Source: DATFDN01 sp963818885
GTDB taxonomy: Bacteria; Pseudomonadota; Alphaproteobacteria; Acetobacterales; Acetobacteraceae
Assembly: GCA_963818885.1 (NCBI GenBank)
Contig: CAWFTP010000006.1
Span: 310,001 to 374,000, forward strand
Direction: 5' to 3'
DNA: 64,000 nt
Position 1 is the stretch's first letter; each line of letters opens with the position of its first letter. Positions 1-8,251 of the stretch are shown here, one piece after another. Position numbers and translations under genes: made by a program. The notes under the pieces are model-generated. The model worked only from the letters and a program-made list of their open reading frames with translations, did no database searches and was not told the origin of the DNA.

Positions 1-1
1 G

Positions 2-727
2 GTGGAGCTGACCCCGCACGGCGAGTTCCTGCTGACCCGGGCCCGCGCGATGCTCGCGCTGAACGACGAGGTGATGGCGACGTTCCGCACGCCGCAGATC
101 GCCGGCACGGTCCGCCTCGGCTCCCCGGACGACTACGCCTTCGGCTATCTGCCGCCGGTGCTGAAGCGCTTCGCCGACACGCACCCCGCAGTGCAGGTCG
201 ATGTCCTGTGCGAACCGTCGGAGACGCTTGTCGAGCGGCTGCACCGCGATGAACTGGACATCGCACTGATCTCCGAGGGGCACGGGATGCGGCGGCTGAA
301 GGCGGTGCCGCTCTGGCGCGGCTCGCTGGTGTGGGTCACATCGACCCGCTACGCCCCGCATCGCCTCGATCCGCTGCCGCTGGCGCTGGCCACCCCCGAT
401 GAGAGCGAGAGCGGCTGCTGCTGGAGCGCCGAGGCGGTGCGGGCGCTGGAGAAGGCCGGCCGCCGCTACCGGCTCGCCTACACGTCGAGCTCGCAGATCG
501 GGACGCAGGCGCCGGTGATGGCGGGTCTCGCGGTCACCGTTTCTGCGCAGGCCTGGCTGGCCGACGGGCTGCGCGCGGTGCGGCCCGACGAGGGACTGCC
601 GAGTCTGCCCGACTACGGCATCGTCATGGTGACGGGGCGGCATGCGCGACAGCCGGTCACGGACGCCCTCGCCGCGCATATCGAGGAGAGTGCGCGCCTG
701 GACGCGAGGCTCGGTCGCGCGGCGTAG
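2..727 (+). CDS. LysR-family transcriptional regulator, 5' truncated by window edge
   Basis: 241 visible residues correspond to the effector-binding half of a LysR regulator; the N-terminal winged-helix DNA-binding domain (about 60 residues) lies before the window. Residues from 'TVRLGSPDDYAFGYLPPVL' onward follow the periplasmic-binding-protein-like fold of LysR effector domains, with the usual 'DELDIALIS' segment. The next gene, bdhA, starts 18 bp downstream on the same strand, so this regulator may control the 3-hydroxybutyrate/3-hydroxyisobutyrate gene set behind it. The effector cannot be read from the sequence. Confidence 0.85.
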   Translation: MELTPHGEFLLTRARAMLALNDEVMATFRTPQIAGTVRLGSPDDYAFGYLPPVLKRFADTHPAVQVDVLCEPSETLVERLHRDELDIALISEGHGMRRLKAVPLWRGSLVWVTSTRYAPHRLDPLPLALATPDESESGCCWSAEAVRALEKAGRRYRLAYTSSSQIGTQAPVMAGLAVTVSAQAWLADGLRAVRPDEGLPSLPDYGIVMVTGRHARQPVTDALAAHIEESARLDARLGRAA

Positions 728-744
728 AAGGGAGACATGGCATC

Positions 745-1528
745 GTGGCGCAGCTTCAGGATCAGGTCGCGATCGTCACCGGCGCAGCGAGCGGCATCGG
801 CAAGGCGATCGCGCGCCGTTTGGCCGAGGAGGGCGCGCGCATCGTTATCGCCGATCTGCTCGCCGCGCCGGCGGAAGCTGCCGTCGCGGAGTTCACGGAG
901 TTCGGGACTTGCCGCGGCGGCGGTGCAGATGGACGTCACCGACGAAGCCTCCGTGCAGCATGGCGTCGATGAGGTGGCACGCCGGTTCGGTCGCATCGAC
1001 ATTCTGGTGAGCAATGCCGGCAACCAGATCGTGCACCCGCTGGAGGAATTCCCTTTCGAGGACTGGAAGAAGGTGCTGGCGATTCATCTCGACGGCGCCT
1101 TCCTGACCACCAAGGCGTGCCTCAAGCACATGTACGCCCGCAAGCGCGGCAGCGTGATCTACATGGGCTCGGTGCACTCCAAGGAGGCCTCGCCGCTGAA
1201 GGCGCCCTACGTCACCGCGAAGCACGGGCTGATCGGGCTGTGCAAGGTGCTCGCCAAGGAAGGCGCGAAGCACGGCGTGCGGGCCAACGTCATCTGCCCG
1301 GGTTTCGTGCGCACGCCGCTCGCCGAGAAGCAGATCCCCGAACAGATGGCCGCCCTTGGCCTGACGCGGGAGCAGGTGATCCGCGACGTGATGCTGAAGG
1401 ACACGGTGGACGGGGAGTTCACCGCCATCGAGGATGTCGCCGCCGCCGCGCTGTTCTTTGCCGCCGCCAAGTCGAACGCGATGACGGGTCAGTCGCTCGT
1501 GGTCAGCCACGGCTGGGCCATGCAGTAG
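745..1528 (+). CDS. bdhA: D-beta-hydroxybutyrate dehydrogenase (SDR family), one frameshift
   Basis: About 260 residues. This NAD-dependent dehydrogenase interconverts 3-hydroxybutyrate and acetoacetate in the cytoplasm. The N-terminus carries the Rossmann motif TGAASGIG; further on come NAG, the catalytic Ser and YxxxK ('YVTAKHG'), and the C-terminus 'SLVVSHGWAMQ', which is typical of 3-hydroxybutyrate dehydrogenases. A GTG start at 745 follows GGAG at 731-734. The frame changes at the GGG run near 904-906; removing one G restores a continuous protein ('EFGLAAAAVQMDV'). The lesion is probably a sequencing indel. Followed by a DUF3237 gene on the same strand. Confidence 0.85.
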
Positions 1529-1592
1529 CCGTCGCGCCGCTTGCCGCCAAGCGGCGGATCGGGTGTGATCGGCCCATTACGGGAGGAACGCG

Positions 1593-2052
1593 ATGGCGGA
1601 GATCCGGACGCGGCATCTGTTCACGATGCGCCTGCGCGTCGGCGGGATGCAGGCGGTGGGCGCGACGCCGACAGGCGATCGGCGCATCGGCCTGGTCGCG
1701 AGCGGCATGTTCGAGGGCGAACGGCTGCGCGGCACGGTGCTGCCGGGGGGCGCGGACTGGCTTATGCTGCGCGCCGACGGGGTGATGACGCTCGACGTCC
1801 GCCTCGTATCTGCAAACCCATGACGGGGCGGCGATCGGCCTGACCTATCGCGGCCTGCGCCACGGCCCGGCCGAGGTGATGGAGCGCATGGCGCGTGGCG
1901 AGGCCGTGGACCCCGCGAGCTACTATTTCCGCACCGTCGTCGCCTTCGAGACCGCGGCGGCGAACTACGCATGGCTCAACAAGCTCTGGGCGATCGGCAC
2001 CGGCACCCGCCCCCCGGAAGGGCCGGTCTACGACATGTTCGAGGTGCTCTGA
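1593..2052 (+). CDS. DUF3237 family protein, one frameshift
   Basis: About 152 residues in two frames joined near 1807. The first part (MAEIRTRHLFTMRLRVG) and the second (YRGLRHGPAEVMERMARGE, then YYFRTVVAFETA) together match the DUF3237 layout, a small beta-barrel-like family often found beside dehydrogenases and acyl-CoA ligases; its function is unknown. The ATG at 1593 follows a good ribosome-binding site (GGGAGGAA). The stop TGA at 2050-2052 lies one base before the ATG of the next gene, so the two are probably co-translated. Confidence 0.75.
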
Positions 2053-2053
2053 C

Positions 2054-2965
2054 ATGGCCCGCGTCGGCTTCGTCGGCCTCGGCAACATGGGCGCGCCGAT
2101 GGCGGCGAACCTGGTGAAGGCGGGCCATCAGGTGAGCGGGTTCGACCTCAGCGCCCCCACCCTGCAAGCATTGAAGGACGCGGGCGGCACCGTGGCCACA
2201 AGCGCCGCCGAGGCGGCGCGCGAGGCGGAGTTCGTCATCTCCATGCTGCCGGCGGGCGAGCATGTGCGGCAGGTCTGGCTGCACCAGGGCGGGTTGATCG
2301 AGGCGGTCGCCAAGGGGACGCCGAAGCCGCTGCTGATCGACTGCTCCACCATCGACGTCGGCAGCGCGCGCACGGTGGAGGCGGCGGCGCGCAAGGCGGG
2401 GCTCGAGATGCTGGACGCGCCGGTCTCCGGCGGCACCGCCGGGGCGGCGGCGGGGACGCTGACGTTCATGGTCGGCGGGTCGGATGCGGCGTTCGCGCGC
2501 GGCAAGGAGGTGCTCGGCGCGATGGGCAAGACCATCGTGCATGCCGGCGCCTCGGGTGCCGGGCAGGCGGCAAAGATCTGCAACAACATGATGCTGGCGA
2601 TCAACATGATCGGCGTGTCGGAGGGGTTCCTGCTTGCCCGCAAGCTGGGCCTCGAATGGGACAAGCTGTTTGCGATCGCCAGCACTGCTACGAGCCAGTC
2701 CTGGGCGATGACGAGCTATTGCCCGGCGCCCGGCGTGGTTCCCGCCGCGCCGTCCAGTCGCGACTATGTACCGGGCTTCGCAGCGGCGCTGATGCTGAAG
2801 GATGTCGGCCTGTCGCAGGCCGCCGCCGTGGCGACCGGGTCGCCGACACCGCTCGGCGCGCATGCACAACGCATTTATCAGGCGGCGATCGACGCGGGGC
2901 TCGGGAGCAAGGACTTCTCCGCCGTGTTCCGCTGGCTCGAGGGGCAGAAGCGAGGCGGCGTATGA
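2054..2965 (+). CDS. mmsB: 3-hydroxyisobutyrate dehydrogenase family protein
   Basis: 303 residues, intact. Beta-hydroxyacid dehydrogenases of this family oxidise 3-hydroxyisobutyrate (valine catabolism) or related 3-hydroxy acids with NAD(P). Visible features are the N-terminal Rossmann GFVGLGNMGAPMA, the substrate-binding 'DAPVSGGTAGA' loop, and 'GAGQAAKICNNM' containing the catalytic Lys. The C-terminal half is the all-helical dimerisation domain. Its stop overlaps the start of the acyl-CoA synthetase (ATGA), a sign of translational coupling. Tartronate semialdehyde reductase is a close alternative; substrate assignment rests on family similarity only. Confidence 0.85.
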   Translation: MARVGFVGLGNMGAPMAANLVKAGHQVSGFDLSAPTLQALKDAGGTVATSAAEAAREAEFVISMLPAGEHVRQVWLHQGGLIEAVAKGTPKPLLIDCSTIDVGSARTVEAAARKAGLEMLDAPVSGGTAGAAAGTLTFMVGGSDAAFARGKEVLGAMGKTIVHAGASGAGQAAKICNNMMLAINMIGVSEGFLLARKLGLEWDKLFAIASTATSQSWAMTSYCPAPGVVPAAPSSRDYVPGFAAALMLKDVGLSQAAAVATGSPTPLGAHAQRIYQAAIDAGLGSKDFSAVFRWLEGQKRGGV

Positions 2966-4694
2966 GCACGGCGGAGTTCAAGGCGGCGCGCGACCTCCTG
3001 CTCCGGCATCGCGCCGACTACGACGCGGCGTACCGGGAGTTCCGCTGGCCCGTGCTGGACCACTTCAATTGGGCGCTCGACTGGTTCGACGGCGAACTGG
3101 CGCGGGGCGAGAGCGCGTCGCGCCTCGCGCTCAAGATCGTCGGCGAGGGCGAGGCGGCGCTGACCTTCGCCGAGCTGTCGGAACGCTCCAGCCGCGTCGC
3201 CAACGGCTTGCGGGCGCTCGGGGTGCAGCGCGGCGACCGCATCCTGCTGATGCTCAGCAACGTCGTGCCGCTGTGGGAGACGATGCTGGCGGCAATGAAA
3301 CTGGGCGCCGTCGTCATTCCGGCGAGCACTTTGCTCACGCAGGCCGACCTGCTCGACCGCTTCGCACGCGGGCGGGTGCGCCATGTCGTCGCCGGACCCG
3401 CCGAGGCGGCGAAGTTCGCCGGGATCGGCGAGGGGCTGACCTTGATCTGCACCGAGAAGGTGCCCGGCTGGCATCATTTCGACGCGCTGCACGAGGCGAG
3501 CGCGACGTTCACGCCGGAAGGCGAGACCAAGGCGAGCGACACGCTGCTGCTGTATTTCACCTCCGGCACGACGGCGAAGCCGAAGCTCGTGCAGCACAGT
3601 CAGGTCAGCTACCCGGTCGGGCATCTCAGCACGATGTACGTGCTCGGGCTGCATCCGGGGGACATGCACCTCAATATCTCTTCTCCCGGTTGGGCGAAGC
3701 ACGCCTATTCCTGCGTCTTCGCGCCGTGGAATGCCGGGGCGACGGTGTTCATCGCAAACCAGCCTCGCTTCCATGCGCCGGGATGTTGCAGGCGATCGCC
3801 GACAACGGAGTGACCACGCTATGCGCTCCGCCGACGGTGTGGCGCATGTTCGTCCAGGAGAACCTCAAAGCGGTCAGGACCAGCCTGCGCGAAGTGTGCT
3901 CGGCGGGCGAGCCGCTCAATCCGGAGGTGATCGAGCAGGTCCGCGCCGCCTGGGGGCTGACGGTGCGCGACTTCTACGGCCAGACCGAGACGACGACCCA
4001 GATTGGCAACTCGCCCGGCCTGCCGGTCCGGCTCGGCTCGATGGGCAAGCCGATGCCCGGCTTCCGGATTCCGCTGCTGGATGCGGACGGAAATGAGGCG
4101 GCGGACGGCGAGGTGTGCATCGCGCTCGATCCGAGGCCGACAGGTTTGATGCTGGGTTATCAAACGGATGACGGCACGGTGCCGTCGATGGCGGGCGACG
4201 TGTACCGCACGGGCGACGTCGCCTCGCGCGACGCGGACGGCTACTACACCTATGTCGGGCGCGCCGATGACGTGTTCAAAGCGGCGGATTACCGGATCAG
4301 CCCGTTCGAGCTCGAAAGCATCCTGATTGAGCATGCCGCCGTCGCCGAGGCGGCGGTGGTGCCGGCGCCCGATCCGGTGCGGACCTCGGTGCCGAAGGCC
4401 TATGTGACACTGGCGCAGGGCTGGGCGGCCGACAGGCAGACCGCGCTCGCGATCTTCCGCCATATCCGGGCCGGAACGGCGCCGTTCAAGCGTGTGCGCC
4501 GGATCGAGTTCGCCGAGCTGCCGAAGACGATCTCCGGCAAGATCAGACGTGTGGAGCTACGTGGCGCCGAAGTGCAACGGGCCCACGCCGCCGAGCGCGG
4601 CGCGGAGTTCCGCGAGGAGGACTTCCCCGAACTGCGGGAGGTCGGTCGGCTAGGAGCCACGGAAATGGGGCTTTTCCCGCGCGCGCGTTCGTGA
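2962..4694 (+). CDS. AMP-dependent acyl-CoA synthetase (medium-chain/acetyl-CoA synthetase-like), one frameshift
   Basis: About 576 residues. It activates a carboxylic acid to its CoA thioester through an acyl-adenylate. The P-loop motif YFTSGTTAKPK is near residue 196 and the adenylate motif 'YGQTETT' near 340. The YRTGD motif ('VYRTGDVASRDADGYY') and the C-terminal catalytic Lys in 'LPKTISGKIRR' are also present. The frame changes near 3782; adding one G gives 'RFHAPGMLQAI'. The gene starts inside the stop codon of mmsB. The best fit is the MACS branch; the acid used is unknown, but its neighbours suggest a short-chain hydroxy or branched acid. Confidence 0.8.
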
Positions 4695-4741
4695 CATGGA
4701 TGCGCCGCGCGCAAGCCACTATGCGGCAGAGCGCGTAACTG

Positions 4742-4757
4742 TTGGCACAATTCTTGC
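4742..4757 (+). promoter_or_regulatory. Sigma-54 (RpoN) -24/-12 promoter
   Basis: TTGGCACAATTCTTGC matches the RpoN consensus TGGCACR-N4-TTGC at every conserved base, with GG at 4744-4745 and GC at 4756-4757 exactly ten bases apart. Predicted transcription start is near 4769, about 20 bases before the first livK ATG at 4790. Nothing in the 95-bp gap between the acyl-CoA synthetase and livK competes with it. It implies control by an enhancer-binding protein such as NtrC; no enhancer site was identified. Confidence 0.7.
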
Positions 4758-4789
4758 CCGTCGAACGGGCACCAATCGGGGGTTCAGGA

Positions 4790-6025
4790 ATGATCACACG
4801 TCGGGCAGCCGCCCAGCTTGTAGCGGCCGTCGCCGCGTCATCCGTGTTTGGCGCCGGTGGCGCGCAGGCGGCCGACAAGGTGCTCAAGGTGGGCGTCAAT
4901 TTGTCGCTGACCGGCGCGGACGCGCACAGCGCCAAGCTGATCCTCGACGGCGCAGAGCTTGCCTTCGACCAGGCAAACGCCAAAAATGAGGTCCCTGGCT
5001 ACAAGTTCCAGGTCGTCGCCTACGACGACGCGACCGCGACCGCGGGTCAGTACGATCCAGTGCAGGCGGCGACGAACGCCCGCAAGATGGTCTCCGACAG
5101 GCAGACGATCGCCGCGATCGGGCCGCAGATGTCCGGATCGGGCAAGGCAATGGCGCCGATCCTGAGCCAAGGCGATCTGGCGATCATCACCCCGTCCTCC
5201 ACCAATCCCGACATCTCCGATCCGAAATTCGCCGCCCAGTACCGGCCGGCTGGCAAGCCGATCTACTTCCGCACCGTGACGACGGACGCGTTTCAGGGTC
5301 CGAACATGGCCAACTACATGGCCCGCGACCTGCACGTGAAAAAGATCTACATCCTCGACGACAGCGGCGCCTACGGCGTCGGCATGGCGGACGCCTTCGA
5401 ACGCCAGGCGAAGAAGGACGGGATGGAGGTGCTGGGCCGCGACCGGCTCGACCCGAAGGCGGCCGACTACACGGCCGTGCTGACCAAGATCAAGCAGCTC
5501 AACCCTGATGCTATCTATTACGGCGGGGTGCTGCAGGCGGGGGTGAAGCTCGCCAAGCAGTCGTATGACATCATCCCGAACGTCATCAAGGCGGGTGGCG
5601 ACGGCGTGATGGGTCCGGAGATGCTGACCGGCGCCGGCTTCCCGGCGGCGGAGGGTTGGTACGCGACCAACGCCTCGCCGCACATGACCGACGATACCAA
5701 GGCCGCCGAGTTCGTGAAGGCCTTTAAGGCGAAATACGGCGAGGCGCCCGACGACTACACCATCACCGCCTATGACGCCGGGCTCGTCATCGTCGACGCG
5801 GTCAAGCGAGTCATCGCGGCGGGGAAGCCGGTCGATCACGGCACGATCCGCGACGCCATCCAGACGGCGAGTGTTCCGACCATCCAGGGCACGGTATCGT
5901 TTGACGCCAACGGCGACATCAAGGACCGCACGGTCAGCGTATTCCAGATCAAGAAGGACACGTCCCAGCCGCTGGACGACATCTCGGCCCAGTACCACTA
6001 CATCGGCGTGGCGCCCCAGGCCTGA
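4790..6025 (+). CDS. livK: Branched-chain amino acid ABC transporter substrate-binding protein (LivK type), copy 1
   Basis: 411 residues, intact. Periplasmic binding protein of a Liv/HAAT-type importer. The N-terminus MITRRAAAQLVAAVAAS with a following AQA-A site reads as an export signal with twin arginines. The mature part has the type I periplasmic-binding fold: LTGADAHSAKLILDGAELAFDQ, IGPQMSGSGKAMAPI, and the hinge region 'TPSSTNPDISDP'. The start at 4790 is preferred over an upstream in-frame ATG at 4742 because 4742 lies inside the sigma-54 promoter. A near-identical second copy follows 35 bp downstream. The ligand could be a branched-chain amino acid or another small amide or acid. Confidence 0.85.
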   Translation: MITRRAAAQLVAAVAASSVFGAGGAQAADKVLKVGVNLSLTGADAHSAKLILDGAELAFDQANAKNEVPGYKFQVVAYDDATATAGQYDPVQAATNARKMVSDRQTIAAIGPQMSGSGKAMAPILSQGDLAIITPSSTNPDISDPKFAAQYRPAGKPIYFRTVTTDAFQGPNMANYMARDLHVKKIYILDDSGAYGVGMADAFERQAKKDGMEVLGRDRLDPKAADYTAVLTKIKQLNPDAIYYGGVLQAGVKLAKQSYDIIPNVIKAGGDGVMGPEMLTGAGFPAAEGWYATNASPHMTDDTKAAEFVKAFKAKYGEAPDDYTITAYDAGLVIVDAVKRVIAAGKPVDHGTIRDAIQTASVPTIQGTVSFDANGDIKDRTVSVFQIKKDTSQPLDDISAQYHYIGVAPQA

Positions 6026-6059
6026 TCAGCCGGCCGCGCGCGTTACCAGGGAGGATCAC

Positions 6060-7296
6060 ATGATCACACGTCGGGCAGCCGCCCAGCTTATCGCCGCCGT
6101 CGCCGCGACCTCCGCGCTGGGCGCACGCGCCGCCCACGCCGCCGATCAGGTGCTGAAGATCGGCATCAACCTGCCGCTGACCGGCGCCGACGCGCAAAGC
6201 GCCAAGCGGATCCTGCAGGGCGCGGAGCTTGCGTTCGACCAGGCCAACGCCAAGAACGAAGTCCCTGGCTACAAGTTCGAGACCGTGACCTATGACGACG
6301 CGACCGCGACCGCGGGCCAGTACGACCCGGTGCAGGCGGCGACGAACGCGCGCAAGATGGTCTCGGACAAGCAGACGGTCGCCGCGATCGGGCCGCAGAT
6401 GTCGGGTTCCGGCAAGGCGATGGCGCCGATCCTGAGCCAGGGCGATCTGGCGACGATCACCCCGTCCTCCACCAATCCCGACATCTCCGATCCGAAATTC
6501 GCTGCCCAGTACCGGCCCGGCGGCAAGCCGATCTACTTCCGCACCGTGACGACGGACGCCTATCAAGGTCCGAACATGGCCAACTACATGGCCCACGACC
6601 TGCACGTGAAGTCGGTCTACATCCTCGATGACAGCGGCGCCTATGGCGTCGGCATGGCGGATGCGTTCGAGGCCCAGGCGAAGAAGGATGGCATCAAGGT
6701 GCTGGGCCGCGATCGGCTCGACCCGAAGGCGGCCGACTACACGGCGGTGCTGACTAAGATCAAGCAGCTCAACCCCGACGCGCTCTACTACGGCGGTGTG
6801 AGCCAGGCGGGGGTAAAGCTCGCCAAGCAGGCCTACGACATCATCCCGAAGGTCATCAAGGCGGGCGGCGACGGGATGCAGACGCCGGAACTGCTGACCG
6901 GCGCCGGCTTCCCGGCGGCGGAAGGGCTGGTACGCGACCATCGCCTCGCCCCACATGACGAACGATGCCAAGGCGGCGGACTTCATCAAGGAATACAAGG
7001 CGAAGTTCGGCGAGGCGCCGGAGGACTACTCGATCACCGCCTATGACGCGGGGCTCATCATCATTGACGCGGTGAAGACCCTAGTGGCGGACAAGAAGCC
7101 GGTCACGCGCTCCGATGTCCGCGATGCGATCCAGAACTCGAAGACGCCGACGATCCAGGGCGACGTGTCGTTTGACGCCAACGGTGACATGACCGACCGC
7201 ACTGTCAGCATCTTCCAGGTCCGGAAAGATACCTCGAAGCCGCTCGACGATGTCGAGGCGCAGTTCCACTACATCGGCGTGGCGCCCCAGGCCTGA
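6060..7296 (+). CDS. livK: Branched-chain amino acid ABC transporter substrate-binding protein, tandem copy 2, one frameshift
   Basis: About 411 residues and a clear tandem duplicate of the preceding livK, with the same signal peptide and nearly the same mature protein. A G is inserted in the GGG run near 6924-6926. Copy 1 reads 'AAEGWYATNASPHM', while copy 2 becomes 'AAEGLVRDH'; deleting one G restores 'AAEGWYATIASPHM'. The C-terminal part then continues from 6955 to 7296 in the other frame. GAGG lies before the ATG at 6060. The copies differ mainly at scattered positions, which could alter ligand preference. Confidence 0.8.
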
Positions 7297-7305
7297 TCGC
7301 CTAGG

Positions 7306-8241
7306 ATGCACATGACCGTTTTCGACCTATGGCTGCAGCAGCTGATCAATGGGCTCAGCCTAGGCGCGATGTATGCGCTCCTCGCGCTCGGGTTCACCCT
7401 GGTCTACGGCATCCTGGAGCTCATCAACTTCGCCCACTTCAACATCTTCATGATCGGCTCCTTCGTCGCCATGTGGGTGCTGCAATCCTTCGGGCTGTCC
7501 GGTCAGAACATCGTGCTGACCGGACTCCCGCTGGTGGGCGTGCTGCTGGCCGCGCTGCTCGCCACCATGATCTTTTCCGGCCTGCTGGGAGCGGTGATGG
7601 AGCGATTCGCTCTGCGCCCGCTGCGCGGCATCACCGGACCGGCCGCGATGATCACGACCATCGGCATCTCCTACATTCTCTTCAACATCGTCGTGCTGGG
7701 CATCGGCGCGGATTCGAAAAACTTTCCCAACCCCCTTCCGCCGATGAAATGGCACTTCGGCGAGGCGACGCTGGAGCTGCGCCAGGTGTTGATCTGGGTG
7801 GTCTCGATCATCCTGATGGGCGGGCTTTGGGTGTTCGTGCAGCGCACCCGGATGGGCAAGGCGATGCGCGCGACCGCGCAGGACCCGGAGGCGGCGCGGA
7901 TGATGGGCGTCGAGGTCGACAAGGTGATTCTCGTCGCCTTCTTCGCCGGCTCGGCGCTGGCCGGCGCGGGGGGCATGATCTTTGGCCTCTACTATAACTT
8001 TACCAGCTTCATCATCGGCTTCACTGCCGGCCTGCGCGCCTTCACCGCAGCGGTGCTGGGCGGCATCGGCAATGTCCCCGGTGCGATGGTGGGCGGCGTG
8101 CTGATCGGGCTGATCGAGGCGTTCGGCGGGCAGCTGATCGGCGCGTCCTGGGCCGATGTCATCATCTTCTCGATCCTGGTTCTGGTGCTGGTCTTCAAGC
8201 CGACCGGCCTGCTCGGCCGCCTGGCCCCGACCAAGTCGTGA
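7306..8241 (+). CDS. livH: Branched-chain amino acid ABC transporter permease LivH
   Basis: 311 residues, intact, with about eight hydrophobic segments. It forms one half of the transmembrane pore. The N-terminal 'INGLSLGAMYALLALGFTLVYG' is the signature of the LivH branch. The cytoplasmic coupling loop 'GKAMRATAQDPEAARMMGV' (around residues 184-203) is typical of Liv permeases. The start at 7306 lies 9 bases after the livK stop; an alternative ATG at 7312 is also possible. It sits between the binding proteins and the LivM-LivG fusion, giving a complete importer. Confidence 0.9.
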   Translation: MHMTVFDLWLQQLINGLSLGAMYALLALGFTLVYGILELINFAHFNIFMIGSFVAMWVLQSFGLSGQNIVLTGLPLVGVLLAALLATMIFSGLLGAVMERFALRPLRGITGPAAMITTIGISYILFNIVVLGIGADSKNFPNPLPPMKWHFGEATLELRQVLIWVVSIILMGGLWVFVQRTRMGKAMRATAQDPEAARMMGVEVDKVILVAFFAGSALAGAGGMIFGLYYNFTSFIIGFTAGLRAFTAAVLGGIGNVPGAMVGGVLIGLIEAFGGQLIGASWADVIIFSILVLVLVFKPTGLLGRLAPTKS

Positions 8242-8251
8242 GGACGCGGCC

